64,000 nt of DNA from Symsagittifera roscoffensis (GCF_963678635.1 NC_087070.1:45363467-45427466), one strand, 5' to 3'. Shown: positions 1 to 9,531, counted from the stretch's first letter. Made by a program: numbers and translations. Notes: generated by a model from the sequence alone, not told the origin.

Positions 1-450
1 CGGTAGGTCATGTGTCGGTTCTGCATCAGTAGATATTCCACCAGCAACGTCTTCAGCCCCGCCGCGCACTTGTATGAATACGTGTCTATGCTCGAGTGGG
101 TTTTTCCCATCGACAAGGGCTCTCCATATTTCATCAGCCGATGGAATGACACCAAGTCGCCATGAGTCAGGAGCACCAGCGCCAGATATCCATCAATCCG
201 AAGTGTCTCCACACCCCGGCTGAACATATCCCTCTTGCACAAAGTCCCCGAAAATGGTCTCTTTTGCACAAAACACTCCAGCCATGTACCTCTTCTCCCA
301 ACAAGGACTCAAGTGTCCCAGTATCTCGTGATCTCTCCTCGTCCTCAGCTCACCTTTTGCATGCTCCCGCCAGAATCCTCCAATGGTGACCTCATTAGCT
401 GCCGTGACAAATCTGGCCACCGTCATCTCCCTGCTCTCGGCTATCTCCAA
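1..450 (-). pseudogene. Element A ORF2, distal part continuing off the window
   Basis: Two overlapping open stretches lie on the minus strand: 450-193 (85 residues) and, in another frame, about 221 to base 1, still open at the edge. They appear to be one frameshifted coding region following the second SGNH-like domain. I recognise no domain. The last stretch is rich in Leu, Tyr and His and reads like a folded globular protein rather than random sequence. No equivalent exists in elements B or C, which are cut before this point, so the frame cannot be checked inside the window. Confidence 0.45.
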
Positions 451-478
451 TTACTCCTCGGAAATTCCCAGATCTGCT

Positions 479-1539
479 TCAGGAGAGCGGGGCACTCTCC
501 CTTGTCTTGTCAGTAGCATTCTCGAGTCTGGGTGTCAAAAACGGCCACCTACCTCTCTCTTGCGTTAGTCGATAACCCATCGACTCCAGTTGCTTCTCAG
601 TCGCAGCCACGTTTTTCCTTTCGTTGCTTGGTCCCTTTGATTTACTCGTGGAACTCTTGATGGTCACGTCCATGTATCGGAACCACAAGCTGGCTGTCAG
701 ATGACTTATTACCGGGTGTCCATCCCCTTTTGTCGGACTGAGTTTCAGCTGCCTGGCAAAGTTCGAAATCTCGAGTAAGAGGACCTCATCCAGCACAATG
801 AGTATATCTGCTATTTCATAGAATCCCCTCAAGGCATGGGAGTTTCAGCTGCCTGGCAAAGTTCAAAATCTCAAGTAAGAGGACCTCATCCAGCACAATG
901 AGTATATCTGCTATTTCATTGAATCCCCTCAAGGCATGGGATACATCCGCCCACGCCGCCGCCAGTTCTGACTTTCGTAATCTCAAGTTCGTAGGTTCCA
1001 GCTCTCGGTTGGGAGCTGTCATCAGGATCCGTTGCGTTCCCTTCAGCTATCAGAATCAAAATAGCATACACAAACTGCAGGGCAGGGGGCATGCTTGCAT
1101 ATCCGGGGGATGTCGTGAATACCACCTTCGTTTTGGATCCAAATCGCGAACTGACGTTTTCTTGCACCTCATTGATCGCGGCAAACAGCGTCTGTACGGC
1201 CTCCCATATCTTCTTTGGCGTGAGCTCGTCCCCTTTCAGCTGCTCTAGAAGCCCAGCCGCATGCAGGTGATCGTTCATTCCCGCGAACAGCAGCAGCTCT
1301 GGTTCGCAAGGCATTTCCGACTTTATCGCCACTACCAAGGTCAACATCTGGTTCAATTCGGCACCCGGCAGCGAGTATACTAGAGTTTCCGGCCAAAATA
1401 ACTTGGGAGATGCTCCTTCGAAGTCCGATGCCGTCACAAGGATTAATCTCGAGGCCGCTGGATCTGCTCTGTCATACACCGCCAGTGTCTTGGCTAATTG
1501 TGCACTGCCGCAAAGTTTCCCATATCTTGGGTTTCCCAT
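479..1539 (-). pseudogene. Element A ORF2: second SGNH-like hydrolase domain (frameshifted)
   Basis: The 1539-916 stretch (207 residues) shows a degenerate SGNH layout. A hydrophobic strand leads to A-S-D near residues 37-39 where G-D-S would sit, a Gly follows at about 59 (SLPGAEL), and G-M-N-D lies at residues 87-90 (block III), followed by an alternating helix and strand pattern. The continuation at 832-479 carries K-G-D-G-H-P at residues 35-40, which fits the block V Asp-His pair. The 100-bp duplication separates the two pieces. It lies directly downstream of the first SGNH domain, so ORF2 seems to carry two related domains. The nucleophile block is poor, so this one may be non-catalytic. 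The fold assignment rests on motifs only. Confidence 0.5.
741..940. repeat. Tandem duplication, 2 x 100 bp, inside ORF2 of element A
   Basis: Bases 741-840 and 841-940 are nearly identical, both beginning agtttcagctgcctggcaaa and ending aaggcatggg, with only a few substitutions. The 100-bp period is not a multiple of three, so it splits the second SGNH-like domain into two frames. Confidence 0.95.
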
Positions 1540-1548
1540 ATCTTGGGT

Positions 1549-2004
1549 TTACCATATCTTGGGTCGCTCGTAGGCGGCGTCTGGCAATTCCATCTCCCTT
1601 GGATCCAGTAGCTTGTCCAACACCCTCAACTGTGCAGGAGTCGCCAATCTGATTCTGGCGATACTTGTCCTGTGTTTAGGTGGCTCCACTATGAGTCCCA
1701 GACTCCCCAGCAACTTGAGAGGTCTGTAATTTATCGGTCCCATGACTGATTTCGTGGGGATCCCAGTTAGATCAGCCGTCTTCATCATTCTTGCTCTTAA
1801 GAAATGTGCTTCCTGGGCCTTCAGCCAGTTTACGCACTGGTGTCGACTCAAGTCCTCGTGTGACACATGCTTGAGCCCCAGGACTTCTGCCAACTCTTGT
1901 CTGCACTCCAGATCCTCTAGGTCCAACTCCTTCACCTTCTCCAAATACCGCGTCCTACTTGCCTCCGCTGTTTTCTCTACTCTCTTATCCTCCACCACTA
2001 CCAA
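1549..2004 (-). pseudogene. Element A ORF2: linker between the two SGNH-like domains
   Basis: A 151-residue open stretch overlaps the end of the first SGNH ORF by about 20 bases in another frame, and ends just before the second SGNH-like domain. Its first third is charged and probably helical (repeated KxxELDLEDLE-like pattern); the rest is basic and mixed. I recognise no domain. It most likely belongs to the same ORF2 polypeptide, separated by a frameshift at about 2000 and a stop near 1549. Confidence 0.5.
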
Positions 2005-2797
2005 CCACTGAGGATACCACTGAACTCTGGGGCATCGATGACTCCGCTTCTCCAGCTTCCATCAGCGTGGAACCTGGTAATCTGGTTCGGCTCCTTCTCG
2101 AGCTGTCTCTTGAGTTGATTCCCGCTCCCAGGCGATGGGACAGGGGTCTTGTGGAAAGGAAAGGAGGATTCGGGGGTGGACCGAAAGTGGTTCGGGCTGT
2201 CTCAAGCAAATCTGCCTCCAACTCATTTATATGCCTCTGAAAGACATCATTCAACCACTCCACGCCCCTAGGCCTATCGAAGTGGATCCCATCTGAGGAC
2301 GCATCCTCTGGGAAATACTGCTCCATCTGGTCGGCTACGTCCAACAACCTGATGGGGAGAACGCTCCTTTGATGTATCTGTTTGATCATCCCGTTCAGGA
2401 CTCGTACTTTCTCGTTCATCTCCATCGCATGTTGGTCGGCCATCATGTTGTAAGGGATGGTGTAAACGATGAGTATGGCAGGATCCATCTGAATCCTTAA
2501 CTCCTCCAAGATGCAGCTCAATTTGTCGTGAAACCTCATGACTTTCCTTAATTCTCCTCTGGACACATCATTGGTCCCCATCATTAGGGTCACCGTGTAC
2601 ATCTTCGCCATCCCTACCATCTCGAGTGATGCCAACATCTGCGGTGTTGCGGCTCCGGAAAAACTCAAGACTCCAGTCTGCCAGTGCGACTGGATTCGGG
2701 TCAGCACCCTTATCCGGCTGTCTCCTACGATCAGGTGAAATGCACCCTCAGGTATTCGCGGCAGTGTGGAATATTCAGCCCAGGATGCATCATGCAA
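1985..2797 (-). CDS. Element A ORF2: SGNH/GDSL-family hydrolase domain
   Basis: This 270-residue stretch has the four SGNH blocks in order. Block I is G-D-S-R at residues 25-28 (Ser27 as nucleophile) after a hydrophobic strand. Block II is S-F-S-G-A with Gly48. Block III is G-T-N-D at 74-77, after TVTLMM. Block V is D-G-I-H at 169-172. The family comprises serine hydrolases (lipases, esterases, acetylhydrolases); here all catalytic and oxyanion positions are present. The substrate cannot be told. It is part of a larger ORF2: a coiled-coil region precedes it (3977-2892) and a second SGNH-like domain follows. The first Met is probably internal, since homologous codons continue upstream, in a shifted frame, to about 2890. 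Element C carries the same domain with G-T-N-E. Confidence 0.8.
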   Translation of the reverse strand: MHDASWAEYSTLPRIPEGAFHLIVGDSRIRVLTRIQSHWQTGVLSFSGAATPQMLASLEMVGMAKMYTVTLMMGTNDVSRGELRKVMRFHDKLSCILEELRIQMDPAILIVYTIPYNMMADQHAMEMNEKVRVLNGMIKQIHQRSVLPIRLLDVADQMEQYFPEDASSDGIHFDRPRGVEWLNDVFQRHINELEADLLETARTTFGPPPNPPFLSTRPLSHRLGAGINSRDSSRRSRTRLPGSTLMEAGEAESSMPQSSVVSSVVGSGGG

Positions 2798-2891
2798 GCA
2801 ATCCCTTCTCGCCCGCTGCGCCGCGCTCCAATCGATGCGATTGTGCTGGTGGTATATGATATGCCCTCCGTGTTCTTCTTGTAGCTTGCGA

Positions 2892-3977
2892 TCACAACAC
2901 TCCTGAACGGTTGCTCTCTCCTGGTACCTCTGCTCGAGCTGGATTTTCGCGACTCCTCAGCTGTAACCTCTCGTGTAATTCCTTAAGACGTGACGAGCTC
3001 TCGCTCACCTGAATGCTGCTCGTGGTTGAGCTCGGGGTGTATCCCGGCAGTGCCACGTCCATCAACGGGCGTATTGGTTGCGTTGTCTCTGAACCGCGCA
3101 GGGAGGATGCTGGTTCGGCTGGTATCCATACTTCCAGCCCCTCGTTCATGTGCTCTGGAGCCGCACGGTCCAAGTTGAATCTCTCCTTCGACTTGGGAGC
3201 CTCATCCACCTCCATACGCGACTCCGGCCTTGAGCTCGCAGCAGCTCGTTCCGACGTCCTGGTTTCCTTCTGCTTTTGTTGGTCGAGCTCTCTTTATCGC
3301 CTCTGGATTCTTTCCAGCTCCGACTTCAACTGCTCGCAATTCGCCGCGTTCTCTCGCACCCTCTGCTCCTGCTGGTGTTCTGCTCTCAGCATATCAAGGT
3401 CACGACGCGCTTGATCCCTCTCAACTATCGCCTGATATCTTGCTAGGTTCGCTTGATTTCTCTCGAGTTCGCTCGATTTCTCTCGATTTATATCTCGGTC
3501 AATATTCGCTTTGTTCTTTTCTCTCTGCGCCTTTTCAAGTTGCTGAGGAACTGCATACGTCTCTTCCGTTTGCTGGGCTCGCGTCATAGAAGGTGGCCTG
3601 CTCGCGGACTGGCTAGCCGATCTTGCTGACGGTGTGACCGGCAATGGGAATTCTCCCGCGCCGTACTCAGTGGTATTGCCTAAGCCAGGATTCCTCGCCA
3701 AGTCGAATCCTCTCACCCCTCCATCCACATTCCAGGATAGCCATCTCGTCTGTTCCTGATTGGATATACCTTCCGTGGTGTAGCCAACCATCAAGACAGC
3801 TTCGGTCGCGGATTCCCTGCACTCGCCTTGCTCCTCTAATTGCAGGATGGCATTCAACATCACTGCCATCCTCTTGTCCACTTGGGTGTAGTCCAGGTCC
3901 CTCAAACGCCTGTATAACTCATCGAGCGTCGGCCTCTTTAGTGCCGCAGGCTTGGACTTCCAAAATCGCTCTGCCAT
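2892..3977 (-). pseudogene. Element A ORF2: N-terminal domain and coiled coil, one internal stop
   Basis: This starts with a small helical domain (about 75 residues, conserved in B and C, ending G-Y-T-T-E-G). A Ser/Pro-rich stretch follows, then a long charged coiled coil built of repeated ERDQANLER-like units at roughly residues 135-230. A TAA stop (CAA in homologues) interrupts it at 3292-3294, and the same frame then continues to 2892. The second part holds the block ending EGLEVWIP and a low-complexity Ser/Pro region before the SGNH domain. This ATG is the start of ORF2, about 235 bases downstream of a conserved splice-acceptor motif. Its position after pol is where errantivirus-like elements carry env, but I see no signal peptide or membrane segment. 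Confidence 0.7.
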
Positions 3978-4497
3978 TTTTTTACAACTTCTAGTTTATC
4001 TCGCGCACCAACCAACTCGTGAATTACCGAACCAACTCGTGAATTAGCGAACCAACTCGTGAAATGCCGTAGCAACTCGTGAATCACGTACCAACTTGAG
4101 TACTTGAGAAATCTCTTCCGAATGTTTCTGAACGTGAACTTTGTTCAAGACTTTCTACTCTCTTTCCAATGAGTGTGTTTTAGTCGTCAACTTTGGTTTG
4201 ATCAAATCAATCTGAAAGTAAAATCCACTTTTTAGACTAAGGTGTCATATTCCTAACCTGAACCCCCCCCCCCCATTTTTGTAGTTAAAACCTTAATCCT
4301 CCAACCGTTTTTCTAAAATAATTCAATTGGAAGTTTTTAGGAACATGCAGATTCATTTAATGTTTTAGCACCGTTTAAATTATAAATGTCATGCCAATCA
4401 CGTTAAAATCCATCTACCTGCCCCCGAGGTCCCCATGTACCCTTACTCAAGATCCACATGTACCCCCAACTCGAGACCTCCGTTATCCACTCGTAGC
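3978..4497 (-). promoter_or_regulatory. Spacer between pol and ORF2 of element A: direct repeats and splice-acceptor motif
   Basis: This non-coding 520-bp spacer is conserved in B (25731-26222) and C (28978-29400). It holds about four copies of a roughly 20-bp direct repeat built on ccaactcgtgaatta (4008-4110). On the minus strand TTTTACTTTCAG lies at 4223-4212, just before ATTGATTTG. The acceptor motif is conserved in all three copies while the surrounding bases vary, which suggests that ORF2 is expressed from a spliced or trans-spliced RNA. A run of C residues lies at about 4263-4274. Confidence 0.55.
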
Positions 4498-5170
4498 TCA
4501 GGCGATACTCAAGTAGTTCTTCTTGTGTAGGTGTACCATTATCTCTCTTTCTGCGAAGACCACGTGTAGGATGGCATACAACTCCCTTGGGCTCAACTTG
4601 CCCCTGTTTGGGTCATAAACTGGCATCGAGACCTCCATTATCCCTCTTTCAATCATGAAATCCCTCAGTCTCGTTAGTGCTAACAATACGTGCTCAGGAT
4701 CTATCGTGTTCCTTTCATTGACACCCGTCACTAGAAAGCACAGGTATTTGCCCGGGACTTGTGCCCCTGATGGGGGAAGCTCAGCCATTCCTCCCAGCCC
4801 CAGTCTCTGTCTGAACAAAAACTCCACGTTCTGGTATTCTCTCTTGAAGTCAGCCTCCAGTCTCGATTTGAAGCTCATGTCATGTCCGCCGTTATACAGA
4901 TCGCGGTAGTCCTGTCTGACAGAATGAAGTCGCTGTTCGTTATTAGGATGTTGTCCGTGTATTCATTGGGAATCTCAAATTTCGTTTTGAAATTACGTCC
5001 TATGGTAGATTCAGCTTCTTCCTCTCCCAATTCTAGTCCGTTGGTTTCTCTTACTTCCCTCAGTTTCTTTATCATCAAATTTTTGGTGTGGGTAAGTCCT
5101 ACCCCCACTCCCCGGACAAAAATATTTATCGACGTCCCCGTCGATGATGCCGGGTCTAAATCATCTGGGG
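4498..5170 (-). pseudogene. Element A: macro-like domain at the end of pol
   Basis: Two stretches (5108-4875 and 4878-4498) join across a small frameshift at about 4876. The residues run: a strand with NILITNSDFILSDRT, then AICITADMSFKSRLE, a basic helix, a strand KYLCFLVT, a helix with PEHVLLALTRLRDFM, a strand VSMPVYD, a helix SPRELYAILHVVF, and a final strand. That order and spacing match macro domains of the TARG1-like type (ISAD-like first loop, Ile-Tyr-hydrophobic-Leu-Thr strand, MP strand). Such domains bind ADP-ribose or hydrolyse its derivatives. The usual G-x-G loop after MP is replaced by P-N-R-G-K, so catalysis is uncertain. In element C the domain is continuous with the pol tail, so it is probably the C-terminus of the Pol polyprotein. 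Confidence 0.55.
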
Positions 5171-5195
5171 GTATTTCTAGCGGCTTTTCGGTTGC

Positions 5196-5307
5196 TGTTC
5201 AACCGAAGAGGGGATCTTCCGTTTTCACATGTTGTTCTATTCACGTCGTTCTGTTCAACCGAAGAGGGGATCTTCCGTTTTCACATGTTGTTCTATTCAC
5301 GTCGTTC
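5196..5307. repeat. Tandem duplication, 2 x 56 bp, in the pol tail of element A
   Basis: The block starting tgttcaaccgaagaggggat at 5196 recurs at 5252. Elements B and C have one copy. The 56-bp period shifts the frame, disconnecting the integrase C-terminal tail from the macro-like domain. Confidence 0.9.
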
Positions 5308-5315
5308 ACATGTTT

Positions 5316-7090
5316 TCACACGTCGTTCTGTTTGATGCTTAGCCCTCCGTCTTCTTCGCTCTTGACCCCACGCATCCACTCCAGTATTCTCAGGTTCGTG
5401 TTCTCCCTCCTCTCTATCTCGCTCTGTTCCAGATCTGTTTCTTGTTCTGGTGTGGAGTAATCCTCCTTTGGATAGTGTTCACTGTCGTTGATGATTTGCC
5501 ATGCGTCGCCTGCCACCAATTCGCCCACACTCAGTAACTCGTTACCCACTTCATCAGGCCTTATCTTGTCAATTAAGAAGTCATCCCCGTACCTATTGTA
5601 CCTCATGCCCGTCCGTTTACGATTACCGCTCCTGTTTCCTGTCGTCATCGGCAAGTCTGGTTCCGTCCACTTCGGCACCTCGTCCTGCTCCGGATCGTTC
5701 CAGTATTCTTCCACAAAGGATTCTTCCTCTGAATCCGCTTCTATTTTTTCATTGTCGTCCAGACTCATGCCCTCGTTGCCATCGTTTTTCTCTCGGGTGC
5801 CTTTTTCATTCACCTGGCAAGCTGGTTCCACCAATAGGTACTTGAGTTCCGTCATGTTCTGCGGTACGCACCAGTCTTCTGGGGATGGGACATGAGGTTT
5901 CAAGTTTTCATAATGCGCTGCACGCCCCGTACTCAAGCGATAAAACCGTCCTTGCTGGTGCACTGCCGTTATCATGAACGGTCCTCTCCGTTTCTTGAGT
6001 AATTTCTTTGTACCTTCGGGAGGTATGACATTCTGGAAGACCCACACGTACTGGCTCACTGCGTATGGTTTCGCTTGCAGTATCTTCTCATCGTATTTCT
6101 TGCGCTGTCTCATTTGTGCTTGCGCAGTATTCCTCCTGCAGAGCTCGTTTAATTCCTGCTGTCTCCTGATCGCTTCTTTCACATAAACTTGAGGCGACCT
6201 CTTTTTCCATTTGTACTCCGGGTAAAAGAATGTTAGGGGCATTGCTCTTTCCTTGCCCGTCAACATCATGAAGTGACTGATTCATGTTGTTGAGTGTTGC
6301 GTACTGTTGTACGCCCCTAACCACCTGCGGCAGATACTTATCCCAATCCGTCATGTACCTTGAGCAGTATACACTCAGCATGTTCACCAACGTTCTATTC
6401 TGCCTCTCCACCAACCCGTTGGTCTGGGGATGGTAGGTCGTTGAGTGCGCTTGAGCTATGTGAGACCTCTTCATCAATTATTTCGTTAAGTCCCCCACGA
6501 AGATTTTGCCTTTGTCCGACTGAAATGTCATGGGACAGCCATACCGCGATACCCAGTGTGTTATCAGGTGATCACAAGTTTCCTCTGCGAGGCTGTCTGA
6601 CACGCCACCGCTTCAGCCAGCTTTGTGAAGTGATCTATTATGACTAGTAGCTGGTTATATCTGACTCTGTCATACAGATCTTTTGGTGGTCTATTTGCAC
6701 AACTTCATTGAACTCCGAGCTCTCAACAGACTTGAGTGGAAACTTCATCTTCCTTGGGTCTTTCACTCGCAGGCATGCATTTACCCATCGCTCGCAGGCT
6801 TTCCTTAATCCTGGCCAGTCAAGCCTGTGAATTAATCTCTGTTGCACCTTGTCTATCCCCTGGTGCCCCATTTGATCGTCCGATCTGAATAACACTTCGG
6901 TCTGATACAACTGTGGCAATATGATGAGGTTGTGCTTATGCAATATCTTCTCCTCATACTTTCTCTTGTACGCTACCACCCCATCAGCCGTGTGATAGAG
7001 TAAATCCTTCCTTTCTTTGTAGAACTGGCTCAAGATCTTGTAGCTGTCTCTTCCAGGTCCCCCTTCTCTTTGGATCCCGTCCGGTTCCAT
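5316..7090 (-). pseudogene. Element A integrase (zinc finger, DDE core, GPY/F module)
   Basis: Three frames are needed: 7090-6644, 6477-6088 and 6269-5316. The first holds the HHCC region (DDQMGHQGI, WPGLRKACERW), then Q-I-D-H, the first catalytic Asp. The second Asp survives in rc 6530-6500 (Q-S-D, followed by Lys where homologues have Asn-Gly). The Glu lies in N-G-L-V-E-R at the start of the second piece. The third piece carries a basic helix, a G-P-F motif at residues 96-98 typical of the GPY/F module, and a long acidic tail. Integrase inserts the cDNA ends into the chromosome. The frameshifts make this copy dead. The acidic tail leads towards the macro-like domain. Confidence 0.85.
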
Positions 7091-7944
7091 TTGGAGAGGT
7101 TACTTGTCATCTTGTCATTCTTTTGGGCCCTTATTAGATCCGACAGCCTGTATCTCGCCTTGACATGTTCCTTTAGTGCCATTACCTGACCATTCATTTC
7201 CCCAGGGTTGTGGATGTCATCTTTCAGCTTAACGCACACTATCCTTTTCATGATCTTTCTGTCGTCCTCTGGCACCAGATTTGTTCTGACATTCGAGTTG
7301 CAAGATAGTTCCCGGGGCGGTTTCCTCGATACTGCAATTTTCTCAAGCTCTTCCAAGCTGATCCAAATTGTGTGTTCCTGATGAGGGATCCGTCTGCAGC
7401 TCCCTGTCGCGGTGTCTCATCTTCTCTTCCGCCAGTATCATGCACAGACTATCTTGGTCGTCGCTGCTGCCCTCCGAATCTTCATCCCATTCTTCACACT
7501 CCCCGGACAATTTTTCTTCTCCAGCATCTTCTTCCTCTGTGGGCCACCACTCCCCGGACTCTTGACCTATTCCAAGGTGTTCATCTTCCTCCTTAAACGC
7601 CACTTTCTTTTTCCTAACCCGAGTCCGCTCAAGTATGTCATCAGAGGTTTGTCCACCAGTGACTGCACGATTTCTTTACCATCAGGATTACTCTCTCCTG
7701 AGGTGTTTTCGCCGCCGACTGTCTCACTCCTTCGCAATATCGTGACTTCCGGTTCCTCCTTGCCCTTTCTTTCGATCACGGGTTTATCGTCTGCCAGTTT
7801 CTCGAGTAATCTCATCAAGTCCTCATCTATCTGTGCTTCTCCCGCTTCTACCTTGTTGAGATCATAGCCTTTCGCCTTGAGCGTCTCTCTCACAATTTTT
7901 GACTTGAGCATTATCCCCATCGGCATCCCTCGGGTCTTCTTCAA
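7030..7944 (-). pseudogene. Element A: acidic linker between RNase H and integrase
   Basis: Three overlapping frames (7944-7567, 7603-7343, 7356-7030) give about 290 residues between the end of RNase H and the integrase zinc finger. The middle is strongly acidic (EEEDAGEEKL, SSDDQDS). The flanks are charged with helical patterns, and a short conserved block rich in Lys and Val (RIVCVKLKDD) also appears in C. Most Ty3/gypsy Pol proteins have a much shorter connection here. I recognise no fold. Element C has the equivalent at 32437-31673; B has deleted it. Confidence 0.6.
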
Positions 7945-9528
7945 GATTGTTTTCTCTGGATGCTCTTTTGATCTTGTATCGGTTTGCCTGACTTGTCGAG
8001 CTATCTCGTAATTGGAAGACTATCATACATTTCCTTATCCATGAAGGAGAAGCCCTCTTTTTTTCTGGCCTATTTGCCTCCCTCTGTTCCTGTCTCTCAT
8101 AGAACTCCGTCTTCTTACTAAAGCTATCGGCATTTTGATGTTTGTCCCTTGTTCTGTGCTCAATTATCATGTTGTACCCGTCCAGGCGAACTATCCACCT
8201 CCCAATGTAGCTCTGGTCCATTAAGTACGTCTTCAGCCAGCTGAGTGCCCTGTTGTCGACTTGCAGCTTGGATGGCTCACTGCCTAGGTATGCTCTATAT
8301 TTCTCGACAAAGGTAACCACCGCGAACATCTCCGCTTTCGGCGCCCGTACTTCATTTCCGTATCACTCAAGACTTTGCTCCCGTATGCTATTGGTTTCAA
8401 GACTGTCCTACCGTTCCATTCCCGTTCTTGACTGAGAATTCCAGAAATCGCGATTACCGACGCATCCGTATCCAGCACGTACATCCCTTTCTCCGTTGGC
8501 ATCCCTGACACTTTTGCCTCGCACAACTCTTTCTTTATTCTCTGGAATGATTCTTCAGCTGCGTTGTTCCACGTGAACTTCTTGCCCTTGTGTCTCATTA
8601 ATTGTTGCATCGGGTATACTTTATCCGCATAACCCTTGATGAATTCCATGTAACAATTCGCGAAACCCAGGAAGCTCATCAATTGGTGTTCTGTTTTTGG
8701 CGATTTCCAAGTCAGCACTGTTTCAACTGCATCTGGAACTGGTCTGATGCCGTGCCTGTCCACCATCCTCCCCAAGTATTTTATTGAATCCTTGATTATT
8801 TCGCACTTTGATGGTTTGCACTTTAGCCCCGACCTCTTCATGCATGCAAATACCTCTTCCAGTCGCTCGATGTGATCTTCCAGTGTAGGCGTCGCTATTA
8901 CCACGTCATCCACGTAGCACATTACCAGATTGCCATACTTCTTTGTCACACCTATCAATGCATGTGCCATCAACCGTTGAAATGTAGCCGGGGCATTGCA
9001 AAGACCAAACGGCATCCGTTTCCATTGAAACAGCCCTAACTCGCAGTCGAACCCTGTTTTGTCCCTGTCCTGCTTCCTCAACGGGACTTGCCAAAAAGCC
9101 GAACCTAAATCAAGAGTCGTAAAAAATTTTGCATCACCTAACTTCGAAAGGCTGTCATCAATCCTAGGTATGGGATAGGCATCCTTCACCGTGACGGAGT
9201 TCAGGTACCGAAAGTCACAACAAAACCTCAATTGGTCGCCTCCTCTCTTTTTGGCCATCACTATTCCATACGCCCACGGTGATTTGGATGGTTCTATCAT
9301 GTCATACTCTAGTAGTGTCTCTATCTCTTTCCTACACGCATCCGATTTGTGTGGGGTCATGCGCCTCGCCCCCTCCCTGTGCGGTGCCGCGGACTCCTCA
9401 TGCTCTATTTCATGTTCAACAAAATTACAACATCCAATGTCTGCTTTATGTCTCGAAAAAACTTCCTCGTTCCGCTCTACTACGTCCTTGATGGCCTCGA
9501 GGTGTTCATCCGTTACCTTACCACTCAA
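7862..9528 (-). pseudogene. Element A reverse transcriptase and RNase H
   Basis: The 9528-8284 stretch has the RT motifs: F-R-Y-L-N at about 106-110, T-T-L-D-L-G-S-A-F near 137-145 with the first catalytic Asp, M-P-F-G-L-C-N-A-P at 172-180 and Y-V-D-D at 205-208. RNase H follows with L-D-T-D-A-S at 352-357. After a frameshift near 8330 the region 8329-7862 supplies V-D-N-R-A-L and the closing H-x5-N-A-D-S block. This is a complete DNA-synthesis module copying element RNA into cDNA in the cytoplasm. It is in frame with the protease upstream, separated only by a TAG (GAG in C) at about 9532. It is the best preserved RT in the window. Confidence 0.92.
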
Positions 9529-9531
9529 ATG

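Noticed and set aside
193-568. Host gene exons at the left edge
   Set aside because: Reading frames are collinear with the minus-strand ORF2 of element A, and no splice-bounded plus-strand exons are evident.
2538-3589. Plus-strand ORFs overlapping ORF2 of element A
   Set aside because: Shadows of the minus-strand coding region; no motifs and not conserved in B or C.
3294-5170. Envelope glycoprotein in the region after pol
   Set aside because: No signal peptide, no transmembrane segment and no furin-type site seen; the sequence instead shows macro-like, coiled-coil and SGNH features.
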